DNA of 64,000 bases. Origin: Sapria himalayana (Eukaryota; Streptophyta; Magnoliopsida; Malpighiales; Rafflesiaceae). The notes beneath the pieces were generated by a model. It saw only the letters and a list, made by a program, of their open reading frames with translations, was not told the origin of the DNA and made no database searches. The stretch lies in contig JAREIK010002658.1 of NCBI GenBank assembly GCA_029783825.1, positions 99,576 through 163,575 of the forward strand, given 5' to 3'. Position 1 is the stretch's first letter; each line of letters opens with the position of its first letter. This document shows, one piece after another, positions 54,035 to 64,000 of this stretch. The position numbers and the translations under genes are program-made.

Positions 54035-54375
54035 TAGTGGAAGTAGTGGCAGTGGCGGTAGTGATGGTCACGGCACTAGCATCAGAAATAGAGGTCGTAG
54101 TGATAGCAATGGTAGTGGTTGCAGTGATGGAAATGCTAGTGGTGGCGGTGGTGGTAGGAGTGGCGGCAATGGCAGAAGATGTGGTGGATGCATTAGCGAC
54201 AGCAGCGGCATTTGAGGTAGCGGCGGCATCAGTACCAGCGGTAGCAGTGGTACCAGTAGCAGCAGTAGTTGCAGTGGCGGCGGTGACAGCAGCACTAGTA
54301 GTAGAGGGGATCAGTGGTAGTGGCCGCGGCATTGGCAGTAGCGGCAGCGACAGTTGTAGAAGTAGCAATGCCAAT
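54035..54375. repeat. GC-rich triplet array 1 (GYR/AGT-GGC type)
   Basis: Imperfect triplets such as AGTGGCAGTGGCGGTAGTGA and GCAGCAGTAGTTGCAGTGGC run for about 340 bases. Base composition is far higher in G+C than everything around it. Stop-free frames exist on both strands (Ala/Val-rich on plus, Thr/Ala/Ser-rich on minus), as expected for triplet repeats. It is placed between the transposon genes and the minisatellite. Confidence 0.92.
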
Positions 54376-54565
54376 GAATGTAGTATATACGTACCTATAT
54401 AGTCAGTATATACATACATATAATACTACAGTATTTTATGTACATATATACTGAGTATATATGTATTTAAAATATATGTACGCATAATATTATAGTTTAT
54501 ATGTACATATACTACAGTAATATATGTACAAGTGAAATGCTAGTACATATATACATATTTACTAT
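54376..54565. repeat. TATA/ACGTAC minisatellite units, first copy
   Basis: Units such as GTATATACGTACCTATATAG, ACATATATACTGAGTATATA and ATACTACAGTA are related to the 23-bp minisatellite of element B. The inverted homologue lies at 413-520. Confidence 0.8.
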
Positions 54566-55139
54566 AGTAATATATATTTATCAAAATATAATTTTTATTA
54601 TTTATTTTGATTTTATTGAGTGGTATAAATTTCTTATAGATATTATACCGCATTGTTTACCATAGTAAGCTTGAATAAGTGAATGGATATTTCAACAGAC
54701 ATGATGCACCGTGACTCGGATAGCTTTTTTGCAACAGAAAGTTGGTGATCGGATGAGCAGAGGGAGAGAAAGTAATGTCAATGCATTGATTGATTATACA
54801 TTATGCACAATCGATAGTTACATTGATTAATAAGATGTAATATAATTTTGTTATTTTTTTGTTTTAGTAATTTAAAAATTGTATTAGAATAAGTTATTAA
54901 ATGAATTTTTTTTGTTTAATTTAAAATTTTTATTTATAGTTTCTATTTTTATTCAATTTAATAAAAAAAAAGTAAATTATTTAATTAACTTTTTTTTGAA
55001 GCTATATGACATTAAACTTTAATTTGTGTTTGTTCATGTCTATAATAACTATTTTTATATATCTGTGAATATGTTTGTGTGTCTCCGAATTTTTTGGGTA
55101 GAGTTTTAGCCTATTATAGGTATATAAAAGCATATTATC

Positions 55140-55780
55140 ACTAGCGGTAGCAGTGACGGTGGCAGCGGCGACGATGGAAATGGCGGCAGTAGGTGCAGTG
55201 GTAGTAGTGGTAGCACCAGAAGCAGTGATAGCATCGAAAGTAGCGGCAACAATGGCAAAGGCAGCAGCATTGACATCGATAGCAGTGGCGGTGGCTGTAG
55301 CAGCATCGGTGGCAGTGGCAGTGGTAGTTGTGGTAATTGAGTCATGGAGTGGCAACATCGGCACGAGGGCAGTGGTAGTAGCAGTAGTAGAGGCATTATT
55401 AGTAGTAGCAGCAGTAGTGGCAGTGATGATAGCAGTGATAGTGGTAGAAGCGGCAGCAAAGGCAACGACAGCAGTCATAGCGGAGGTGTCGGTAGCGACG
55501 ACAGTAGTGATGGTAGCAGCCGTGGCGACATTGCCATCAGTGAGAGCAATGGGAGTAGAGGTGGCAGTAGCAGTGGCAACTGGCAGTGGCAAAGGTGGCA
55601 GCATAGGCGGCGACACCGGTGGCTACATTGATGGTAGTAGGAGCAGTGGCAGTAGTAATGGCAGTAGCAGCGGCATTGTCAACAGCAGCAGCGGCATTGT
55701 CAGCAGCAATTGTGGCATTGTCAAGAATAGTGGCATGGTAGTAGCGGGAGTAGGTACAAAGGCGTGAGCAGTAGCATGAG
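55140..55780. repeat. GC-rich triplet array 2
   Basis: This is the expanded counterpart of the array at 54,035-54,375, about 640 bases long. Words include AGCAGTGGCAGTGGTAGTTG, GGTAGCAGCCGTGGCGACAT and AACAGCAGCAGCGGCATTGT. Frames of up to 204 codons occur on both strands and consist of Ala, Val, Thr, Ser and Gly only; I regard them as artefacts. The length difference between the arrays shows expansion after the duplication. Confidence 0.92.
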
Positions 55781-55799
55781 TAGCAGCAATAGCAACAAA

Positions 55800-55995
55800 T
55801 ATAGTATATGTGTATGAATAAATTTAGTATATACGTGCATATAATACTGCTGTATTTTATGTACATATATAATGAGTATATTTGTACTAAATATATATTT
55901 ACACATAATACTGTAGTTTTTATGTACATATACTGTAGTAATATATGTACGCATGAATTGCTAGTATATATTTACATATATACTAGAGGATTATA
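55800..55995. repeat. TATA/ACGTAC minisatellite units, second copy
   Basis: The sequence parallels 54,376-54,565: AGTATATACGTGCATATAAT, ACATATATAATGAGTATATT and ACATATACTGTAGTAATATA. It sits at the same place in unit 2 of the tandem duplication. Confidence 0.8.
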
Positions 55996-56456
55996 TATTT
56001 TATCAAAGCATAACTTTTTTTTATTATAAATTGACTGAATGGTTTAAATTTCTTAAAGATATGATACCGTATTGTTCCTCATACAAAGCTTGTATAAGTG
56101 ATGTGATTTTTCACTCGACATTAAGTGTCGTGACTCGGACAGCTTTGTCGCACTAAAATAATGGTGATTGGAGGAGCAAAGAGATAGAAAGTAACGTCAA
56201 TGAATGAATATATTAGACTTTATGCACTATCGGTAGATACATTGCTGAATAATATGTAATAAAATTTTATTAATTTTTCATTTCAATTATGTAAAAAATT
56301 TGAATTAGAATAAGTTATTAAATGATTTTATTTTTTATAAATTATTTATAGTTTCTTTTTTTATTCAATTTGATATAAAAATATTAAATTATTAAAATAG
56401 TTATTATAAATATTTATAGTTTCATTTATTATAAATTAAAATCTAAAAATAGTATT

Positions 56457-56919
56457 GAATTAAAAATAGCAAGTGAAAAATCTCTTAGCTAAATTAGCAA
56501 GGGAAAATTCCCTTGCTAAAATAGCTAGGGATAATTCCCCATCTAATTTAGCAAGGAAAATCTTTATTTTAGCAATGGAATTTTTTTGTCGCTAACTTTA
56601 TTTAGCTAGGGATTATTTCCGCCGCTAAAATTTATCGACCAGCACTTTAGCTTCGAAAATATTTCATCATTATTTTTGTTTAGCGATGGAAAATCTAATT
56701 TAGCTTACTAATTTAGCTAGGGAATTTATCTTTTTTAGCAATGAATTTTACATTGCTAAATTTTTAACTTGGGACAATTTCTCTCGCTAAATTTTAGCGA
56801 CAAGCACTTTAGATAGGGAACTGATTCCTCGTTAATCCGTCGCTATATCCCATTTAGCATCGGAAAATTTCTATTTAGCTAGGGAATTATCCCTAGCTAT
56901 ATGGGATTTTTTTATAGTG
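56457..56919 (+). repeat. 3' subterminal repeats and terminus of element A
   Basis: Motifs TTAGCTAAATTAGCAAGGGA, CCCTTGCTAAAATAGCTAGG, TTTAGCGATGG and CGTCGCTA occur in both orientations up to the terminus, which ends TTTTTTTATAGTG at 56,919. Several are perfect short inverted pairs (AAGGGAAAATTCCCTT). The array is the 3' partner of 36,379-37,190. Confidence 0.9.
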
Positions 56920-57216
56920 ATATAATTAAATATAAATATATTTGTATCTATGTATACATATATATATTTATTTATAACTTTGTATATATGTATGTAAAAC
57001 TACTTATAACTACTTGTATAAATATTTTTATATATAATTATTTGTTTAACTATATATAACTCTTTTTTTTAATTATTTATACTATATGTATAAAAACATA
57101 TAGAGGTTCTCCTCCCTCTCTGGTAACCATCTCTTGAGATCTATTGATTTTGTTTCTTTCTCTCATCAGCTCTCTTTACTGCCATATGACAAAGGATTTG
57201 AGATTTAATGGAAGAG

Positions 57217-57761
<545 letters not shown>

Positions 57762-58019
57762 ACAATTTTAACAGGATGAGTCTAACTTTGTTAGCATATC
57801 TGGATGTGGATCTAATCTTTGCCTATTTTGCTTGAGTTTTGTTCTGTTATGTGGATGACATCATCTGTTTCTAGGGGGATTCAAATTGTATTTATATTTA
57901 TATATTGCATGCATGAAATACAAGACTGTATTTATGTTGTTTTGATCTGTTATAAACCGAATTTTTTTGTTTTCTATTATGTGTTTTTTTTCGATTGGAT
58001 CTCAAAGGTATAAGAACTT
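57762..58019. other. ARF copy 2 3' flank
   Basis: This is homologous to 46,404-46,665 (GTTAGCATATCTGGATGTGG, TTTGCTTGAGTTTTGTT, GGATGACATCATCTGTTTC). It is probably the 3' untranslated region of the original ARF mRNA. No clear poly-A tail remains. Confidence 0.7.
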
Positions 58020-59660
58020 ATAACTATAAATAATTGTCTTTGGCTATATGCATAACTATAAATTATTATATATAACTATATTTAAAAATATAATTAACAA
58101 CATATATTTAATATATATTTTTATATATTTGAATATAAAAATGTATTTTACCTTATATATACCTATAGATAACTATATGTATACATATATAAAATTATAT
58201 AAAAATATATATATACCTATATGTATAAATATAAGTACAACTATATGTGTAACTATATGTATAACCACATGTAACTATATTTATAATTACATATATAACA
58301 ACATAAAAAATTATGTTTAACTATATGTGCATGACTATATATAAATATTTGTATAATTATATATAAATATTTGTAAAACTATATAACACTTTATATAATT
58401 AAATATAACTCTATTTGTAACTATGTATATATTTATGTAAATCTATATATTTTTAATTATATTTTTATATATTTATGTATAACTATTTGTATGAACATAT
58501 TTATATATAATTATATGTTAAACTATATAAAAATACTTATAGCTATATATACTATATGAATAATAACATATAACTATAAATAATTGTATCTTAATATATG
58601 TATAACTATAAAGGCTTTATATGTAACTATATTTAAATATATAATTTACAACTTATATTTAATATACATTTGTATATATTAGTATATAAAAATGTATTTT
58701 ACTTTATATATACCTATACATAACTATATGTATAAATATATAAAATTATATGATTAAATATATATACCTACATGTATAAATATAAGTATAACTATGTGTA
58801 GCTATATGTATACCCACATGTAACTATATTTATAATTACATGTATAACAACATACAAAATTATGTTTAACTATATGTGTATAACTATATATAAATATTTG
58901 TAAAACTAAATAAAACTTTATATAATTAAATATAACTATTTTTTTAACTATATATTCATATATGTATATGTATATTTAAATCTATATATTTTTTTATAAC
59001 TTTGTTTATATTTTTGTATAACTAAAGATAACTACTCGTATGAATATATATAACTACATGTTTCATGATATATAATTTTTAAGACTATACATATTATATG
59101 TATAATAACATATAACTATAAATAATGCTATCTTACTATATGTATAACTAAACAAAATTTATACATAACTATATTAAAATATATAATTAACAACATATAT
59201 TTAATATACATTTTTATATATTAGTATAAAAAATGTATTTTAGTATATCCGTACCTATACTTAACTATATGTATAAATATATGAAAGTATATGAAAAAAT
59301 GTATATGCATACATGTATAAATGTATGTTTAACTATACGTGTAACTATATGTATAACCACATGTAACTATATTTATAATTATATGGATAAAAACATACAA
59401 TATAATGTTTAACTATATGTATATAACTATATATAAATATTTGTATAACTTTAAAAAACTTTATATAAATAAATATCACTTTATTTATAATTATGTATAC
59501 ATATATACAAATCTATATAATTGTTTATAACTTTGTATACATTTATGTATATCTACTTATAACTACTTGTATGCATATATCTATATATAAGTATATGTTT
59601 AACTATATGTAACTTTCTATAACTACATCTACTATATGTATACTAACACATAATTATATA
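58020..59660 (+). repeat. Tandem repeat, unit about 540 bp, three copies
   Basis: Units start near 58,020, 58,565 and 59,107. Each has ATAACTATAAATAAT, ACAACATATATTTAATATA, ATGTATTTTA, CACATGTAACTATATTTATA, then ATAATTAAATATAAC and an ACTACTTGTATG- or ATTTGTATGAAC-like end. Element A has about one unit at the matching place (46,665-46,945), so the triplication is specific to this copy. No coding content was seen. Confidence 0.88.
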
Positions 59661-59726
59661 TGGGATAGTACCAATTTGTTGCACTAACTTGAAATTAAAT
59701 GACAAAAGCTATAATATCAACTATAT

Positions 59727-59933
59727 GTAAGCACATAGCATGAGAATGTCCGTTGGTCACGCTCATATATGGTATAAAACAAATAAGGATAATACCCTTA
59801 CCTGATACCAACCCTTGGGTCTCAGGCTCATATATGAACTTATTTATGACAAAAGATATAATATTTAATAGGTTTGTACTGAAGAAATTTTGTTTTCTTT
59901 TATGTAATTCCTCATTCTAACACAACATTCTTT
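59727..59933. other. Spacer homologous to 46,945-47,150
   Basis: Shared landmarks are GCATGAGAATGTCCGTTGG, GCTCATATATGGTATAA and ACCAACCCTTGGG. The stretch is unique within each copy and shows no gene. It confirms that the two composites are collinear here. Confidence 0.8.
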
Positions 59934-60263
59934 GTGTGTCTCTCTCTCTCTTTAATTCTTTTCGTGTCACTCTCTTCCTCTCTTTTTTTCTGTCACTCTA
60001 TCTCTATTGTTATTTTCTTTCTCACTCTCTTTTCTTCATTGTTCTCTCTCTCTCTCTCTCCCCCCCTCTCTCTCCCCCTCTCTCCCCCCTCTCTCTCTCT
60101 CTCTCTTCCTTTTTCCATTTCTCTCCCCCTGTCTCCCCCCTTTCCTCTCTATCTCTCTCTCTCTCCCTCTCCCCTTTCTCCCTCTCTCTCTCTCTCTATC
60201 TTTCTCTCCCCTTTCTCTCTCTCTCTCTCTCCCCATCTATCCATTTCTCTACCTCTCTCTCCC

Positions 60264-60311
<48 letters not shown>

Positions 60312-60333
60312 CCTCTCCCCCTTCAATCTTTAA
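59934..60333. repeat. CT-rich polypyrimidine tract, second copy
   Basis: About 400 bases of TCTCTC/CCCC, longer than its sister at 47,205-47,462. It includes a (TC)n run at about 60,269-60,302. Long Ser/Leu/Pro frames here are artefacts. Confidence 0.95.
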
Positions 60334-60433
60334 ATGTGTTTCTTTTTAGTTGTCCTTTCTTGTTCATTATCATTTTTGCTATATTTATCAAGTATTACAA
60401 TGATATCTATTAATCTTTATTGTGCTAAAAATT

Positions 60434-60600
60434 GAGAATGTGCATGTAGATGAAGATATAGAAAATTTATGTGACTCATGGTGGCATAATAGAAATTGAA
60501 GATGATTTATTTCTATCTGAAGATGAGTTCGAACTTCTATCGAAATCAGACGAAATATCAGAAGATCCATTGGAGTATGACAGTGATGCCGATAATTAAA
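60434..60600 (+). pseudogene. TNP2 transposase C-terminal fragment
   Basis: The acidic tail of the transposase (NVHVDEDIENLCDS in frame, then shifted remains of EDDLFLSEDEFELLS) matches 51,260-51,430. A two-base loss near 60,476 breaks the frame. The preceding 3.7 kb of the gene is missing relative to element A, with the junction at TGTGCTAAAAATTGAG. Confidence 0.85.
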
Positions 60601-60739
60601 TTATTATAATTTTATTATAATATTAAACTATCAAAGACTTTCTATATTTTGTTGAAATCTATCGGTGTGTTTTATTCTAAAATACATGCTTATTCATCAT
60701 ATCTCTATTATTTATTCTATGTTTTATTTTGTATAACAG

Positions 60740-61830
60740 ATGGTGTCTAAAGGATGTGGACATGGTGGAGGTGGACGTGGACGTAGAAATGAACCAAATT
60801 CATCTAGTATGTTACATCATGTTGCAAAATCAGTACCATCTTATACCTACCATATCTAGACTTCAACATCACAATCACCATCTTTATTTCTATCACCATC
60901 ATTGAGACCTCTACTTTCAGCTTTATCAGATATAAACTCACCACCCATAATGCTTCCTGCACACACTATTAATCCATCTCTATCTCTACACCACATTTTA
61001 CACCGATTGTTCCCCCATTTACAAAACCATTGGCATCATCAAATGTTGTGCCTTCCTCTACAGTCAGTTCAATGTTAGTAATTAAGATTATGGATTAGAG
61101 GTAAAATAAATGTGTAATTATGACTTAAAAAAAATTTGATGTTACCGGAAGTGGTTTTTTTATATTTTTATGATTTGTTTGTTTTCAATGTTATTTATTT
61201 ATTTGTACAGTTTTATTCCACCACACAAGTGTTCGATATAATTACAAAGTCTTTGAAAAAAATGGGTGATTCTAAACCATTCTCTTGGAAGAAAGTTTCT
61301 GAATCGAAAAAAGAGTCTTTTTAATGACTTTCAAGTAAAAATAACAAAACAAAAGCATTGAAAGATAATTATTTAATTACTTAACTATTATGTTGACTAT
61401 TATTCAAGCAGTAAATAATTATGTTATTGTTGATATAAATTCTTTTGTGATTTTTATAAATAAAGAATTAGTGTACACGGGCACTCAAAATTGATGGAAG
61501 GATTAGTAATATCGGAGATAAAAGCTGCTCAATAGTATTCTAGTTTTGTCCATAAATTGAAGAATATGAAAGAAATGCCTGATTTTATATCTAAGGATGA
61601 CTGGCCTGAGTGCCTTAAGTATTGGGAGGAGTCAGATGTGAAGAAAGAATTAGATATTGCTCGCAAAAATCGACGATGTGAGGTTGCTAGACTAGGTATT
61701 AGGAATCTATCGAGACACAGGAGGGTCAAAGTTGAGCATTGAGCACGCTCGAGATTTGGTATAATTTTAAAAATTTAAACATTTATATATTTAGTGGTTG
61801 TCCTAATAGTCCAATAATTCAAATCTCTAT
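60740..61830 (+). pseudogene. Second CACTA gene (Transposase_24) 5' fragment
   Basis: It begins at ATG 60,740 with MVSKGCGHGGGGRGRRNEPN, then reaches a TAG at about 60,857. Later pieces are better preserved than in element A: KSLKKMGDSKPFSWKKVSES at 61,240-61,300, and 61,557-61,742 with DFISKDDWPECLKYWEESDV then KKELDIARKNRRCEVARL, the core of the Transposase_24 pattern. The usual HTGGS follows in a shifted frame (GACACAGGAGGGTC). Homology to element A stops at about 61,830, where the TATC array begins, so the 3' exons and coiled coil are missing. Confidence 0.85.
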
Positions 61831-62034
61831 CTTTTTCTCTAACAATCTGTGTATCTATCCATCTATCTATATGTCTATCTGTCTATCTATCTATCTATCT
61901 ATATATTTATATATCTACTTATCTATTTTTATATATTTCTATATATATATATCTGTGTATCTTTCTGTCTAACTATATGTATATCTATATATCTATCTTT
62001 GTGTCTATCTATCTATCTATCATACTATCTATAC

Positions 62035-62080
<46 letters not shown>

Positions 62081-62691
62081 CTATCTATCTGCCAATCTAA
62101 CTGTTTATCTATTTATCTATATGTTTTTCTTTCTTTCTTTCTATCTTTCTATCTATCTATCAGTCAATCAATCAATATATCAATCTATCCATCAATCTAC
62201 CTATCATCTATCAATCAATCTGTCTATCTATCTATCTATCTATCTATTCATCTATCTATCAATCTATCTATCAATCTATCAATTTATCAATTTGTCTGCC
62301 TATCAATCTATATATCAAACTATCTATTAATCTATTTATCAATACGTCAATTTATCTATCTATAAATCTATATATAAATCTATATATCTATCAATTTTGT
62401 ATATTTCTATCAATTTTGTATATATCTATCAATCTATCTATCAATCTAACATTCTATTTGTTTATCTGCCTATCTATCTATATATCTATTTATTTATTTA
62501 TCTGTCAAATTTTTATCTATATATTTATCTGTTTAACTATTTGCCTAACTATCTTTATATTTATCTGTCTAAATATCTTTCTATTTTTTTATTTATCGTT
62601 CTATATATCTTTATATCTAGTAATTTATCTATCTAACTATGTATCTAGCTTTTTTTCTTTCAATCTATATATCTATCTATCTATTTATAAT

Positions 62692-62726
<35 letters not shown>

Positions 62727-62977
62727 ATATGTCTATCTATCTATCTATCTATCTTTCTATTTTTTTAATATTTTGTTGATCTATATATCTATTTATCTAT
62801 CTATCTGTCTTTCTATCTATACATCAAACTATCTATCTATCTATCTATCTATATATCAATAATTTTATCCATCTATCAATCAATCAATCTATCTATCTAT
62901 TTATCAATTTGTCAATCTGTATATTTAACTATCATTCTATTTATCTGTCTATGAATCTATCTATCTATCTCTCTATC

Positions 62978-63025
<48 letters not shown>

Positions 63026-63543
63026 TCTAAATTTCAATTTATGTATATGTATATTTGTCTATCCATCTGTCTATGTATGTGTCTATCTATCTATCTATCT
63101 TTGTATGATTCTATCTATATGTCTATCTTTTCGTATATCTATTTGTCTATCTTTCTATTTATCCTTCTATCTATCTCTGTATCAATCTATCTGTCTATAT
63201 TTTTATCTTTCTGTCTATTTATCTATTTACCTATCTTTCTTTCTTTTTGTATATTTATATGTCTATATCTCTATTTGTCTATCTATCTATCTATCTAACT
63301 ATCTATCTATCTATTTATCTATTTGTATGTTTATCTATATGCTAATTTATCTGTCAATTTATCAATATATCTATCTATTTATTTGTCTATCTATCTAACT
63401 ATCAATTTATCAACAATTTGTCAATTAATTTATCTATCAATCTATTTATCTATCTACCTAATCCTTTTTCTATCTATATGTCTATCTATCTATCTATATA
63501 TCTTTCTATCTATATGTTTATCTATCTTACTATATATCTATTT

Positions 63544-63587
<44 letters not shown>

Positions 63588-64000
63588 ATCTACCTATCAG
63601 TCTATCTATATGTCTACTTAATTATCTATCTGTCTATCTATCTATCGATCTATTTATTGTTCTAATAATTTATCTATCTATTAGACTATCTATGTCTCTA
63701 TTTATCTCTCTATCTCTCTGTCTATCAATATATTTATCAATTTATCTATCAATATTTCTATCATTCTAATTATGTATCCGTCTATCTATCTTTCACTCTA
63801 TAAATCAATCAATCTATCTATCTATTTATTTGTCTGTCTATCTATCTATCTACCTATATATCTATATATCTATCTATCTATATTTTTATTTAACTATTTG
63901 TCTAACTATTTTTCTATCTATCTTTCTATCTATATGTCTAACTATCTATCTATCTATCTATTTATCAATTTATTTTTCAATCTATCAATCTATCTATCTA
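61831..64000. repeat. Degenerate (TATC)n array, right edge of window
   Basis: It has the same polarity and composition as 28,220-36,378. (TA)n runs lie at about 62,038-62,076, 62,981-63,022 and 63,549-63,584. It starts within the truncated transposon gene (CAAATCTCTATCTTTTTC) and continues past the window. All plus-strand frames are Leu/Ser/Ile/Tyr artefacts. Confidence 0.97.

Larger units (their letters stand above)
53885..56400 (+). repeat. Tandem duplication of the inner 3' region of element A
   Basis: Unit 1 is 53,885-54,990 and unit 2 is 55,000-56,400. Each begins with CTTTAATTTGT-TTTGTTCAT, then CTGTGAATATGTTTGTGTGT and GAATTTTTTGGGTAGAGTTT. A GC-rich triplet array follows, then TATA/ACGTAC minisatellite units, then the inner 3' end sequence that also occurs inverted at 1-400 and 15,080-15,330. 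Minus-strand frames through it carry the same tail (LKLYPKNSETHKH) because both units share that flank; they are not genes. Confidence 0.9.
36379..56919 (+). mobile_element. CACTA (En/Spm) element A with transposase relics, about 20.5 kb
   Basis: The left terminus is TACTACAAGAACATATTTAT (CACTA with its first C changed). The right terminus, read inward on the minus strand, is CACTATAAAAAAATCCC. Both ends carry dense subterminal repeats of the TTAGCGACGGAAT / TTAGCTAGGGA type. Inside, in transposon order, are a broken TNP2-type transposase gene and a broken Transposase_24-type gene. The element is swollen by a 2-kb repeat (twice), a copia gag fragment, an ARF retrocopy, a tandem duplication and triplet arrays. 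Flanking triplets (TTT left, ATA right) do not match, so decay or a mixed origin of the ends is possible. Because of the stops it cannot be autonomous. Confidence 0.8.

Noticed and set aside
55002..55616. 204-codon frames on both strands at 55.0-55.8 kb
   Set aside because: They are Ala/Val/Thr/Ser readings of a GC-rich triplet array inside the 3' region of a CACTA element. Being open on both strands is typical of triplet repeats, not of genes.

Overview
This window looks like a stretch of repeat-dominated, very AT-rich nuclear DNA from a flowering plant. The evidence is the set of decayed mobile elements. There is a CACTA (En/Spm) transposon whose transposase gene has the angiosperm TNP2 layout, a second gene of the plant Transposase_24 (Ptta/En/Spm) type, and Tnt1/copia-type gag and pol relics. 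I cannot name the species. I found no intact host gene, no tRNA or rRNA gene and no CRISPR array.

Layout, left to right. (1) 1-520: the inner part of the 3' end of a CACTA element lying on the minus strand; its terminus is off-window. (2) 521-14,756: a degenerate (GATA)n array of about 14 kb. (3) 14,757-28,219: CACTA element B, minus strand, bounded by a 3'-type terminus on the left and a 5'-type terminus on the right. It holds an approximately 2-kb dispersed repeat, two oppositely oriented 23-bp minisatellites, a small GATA block, a stray 5' CACTA end, a few exon-like scraps and a copia pol relic. (4) 28,220-36,378: an array of about 8 kb of the opposite polarity, (TATC)n. (5) 36,379-56,919: CACTA element A, plus strand, about 20.5 kb. 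Inside are the classic TTAGCGACGG-type subterminal repeats, two more copies of the 2-kb repeat, a copia gag fragment, a processed ARF-GTPase pseudogene, the broken TNP2 and Transposase_24 genes, two GC-rich triplet arrays and a 3' terminus. (6) 56,920-61,830: the remains of a second copy of the same composite (ARF retrocopy, CT tract, transposase 3' parts) with an internal deletion of about 3.7 kb. (7) 61,831-64,000: another (TATC)n array running off the window.

How the parts relate. The ARF retrocopy, a CT-rich tract and the transposase genes occur in the same order in both copies. This suggests that an ARF cDNA was captured by the CACTA family and multiplied with it. Nearly every edge of the tetranucleotide arrays falls on a CACTA terminus or a CACTA break point, so the arrays and the transposons seem to have evolved together. 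All coding sequences carry stops, frameshifts or lost starts, except that ARF copy 2 keeps an uninterrupted 164-codon frame without its N-terminus.

Most long open frames here are artefacts: TATC repeats read as Leu-Ser-Ile-Tyr without stops, and triplet arrays read as Ala/Val/Ser/Thr runs. All homology statements were made by eye, without searches. Edges of repeats are accurate to roughly 10-50 bases, except at termini, where I give the base.
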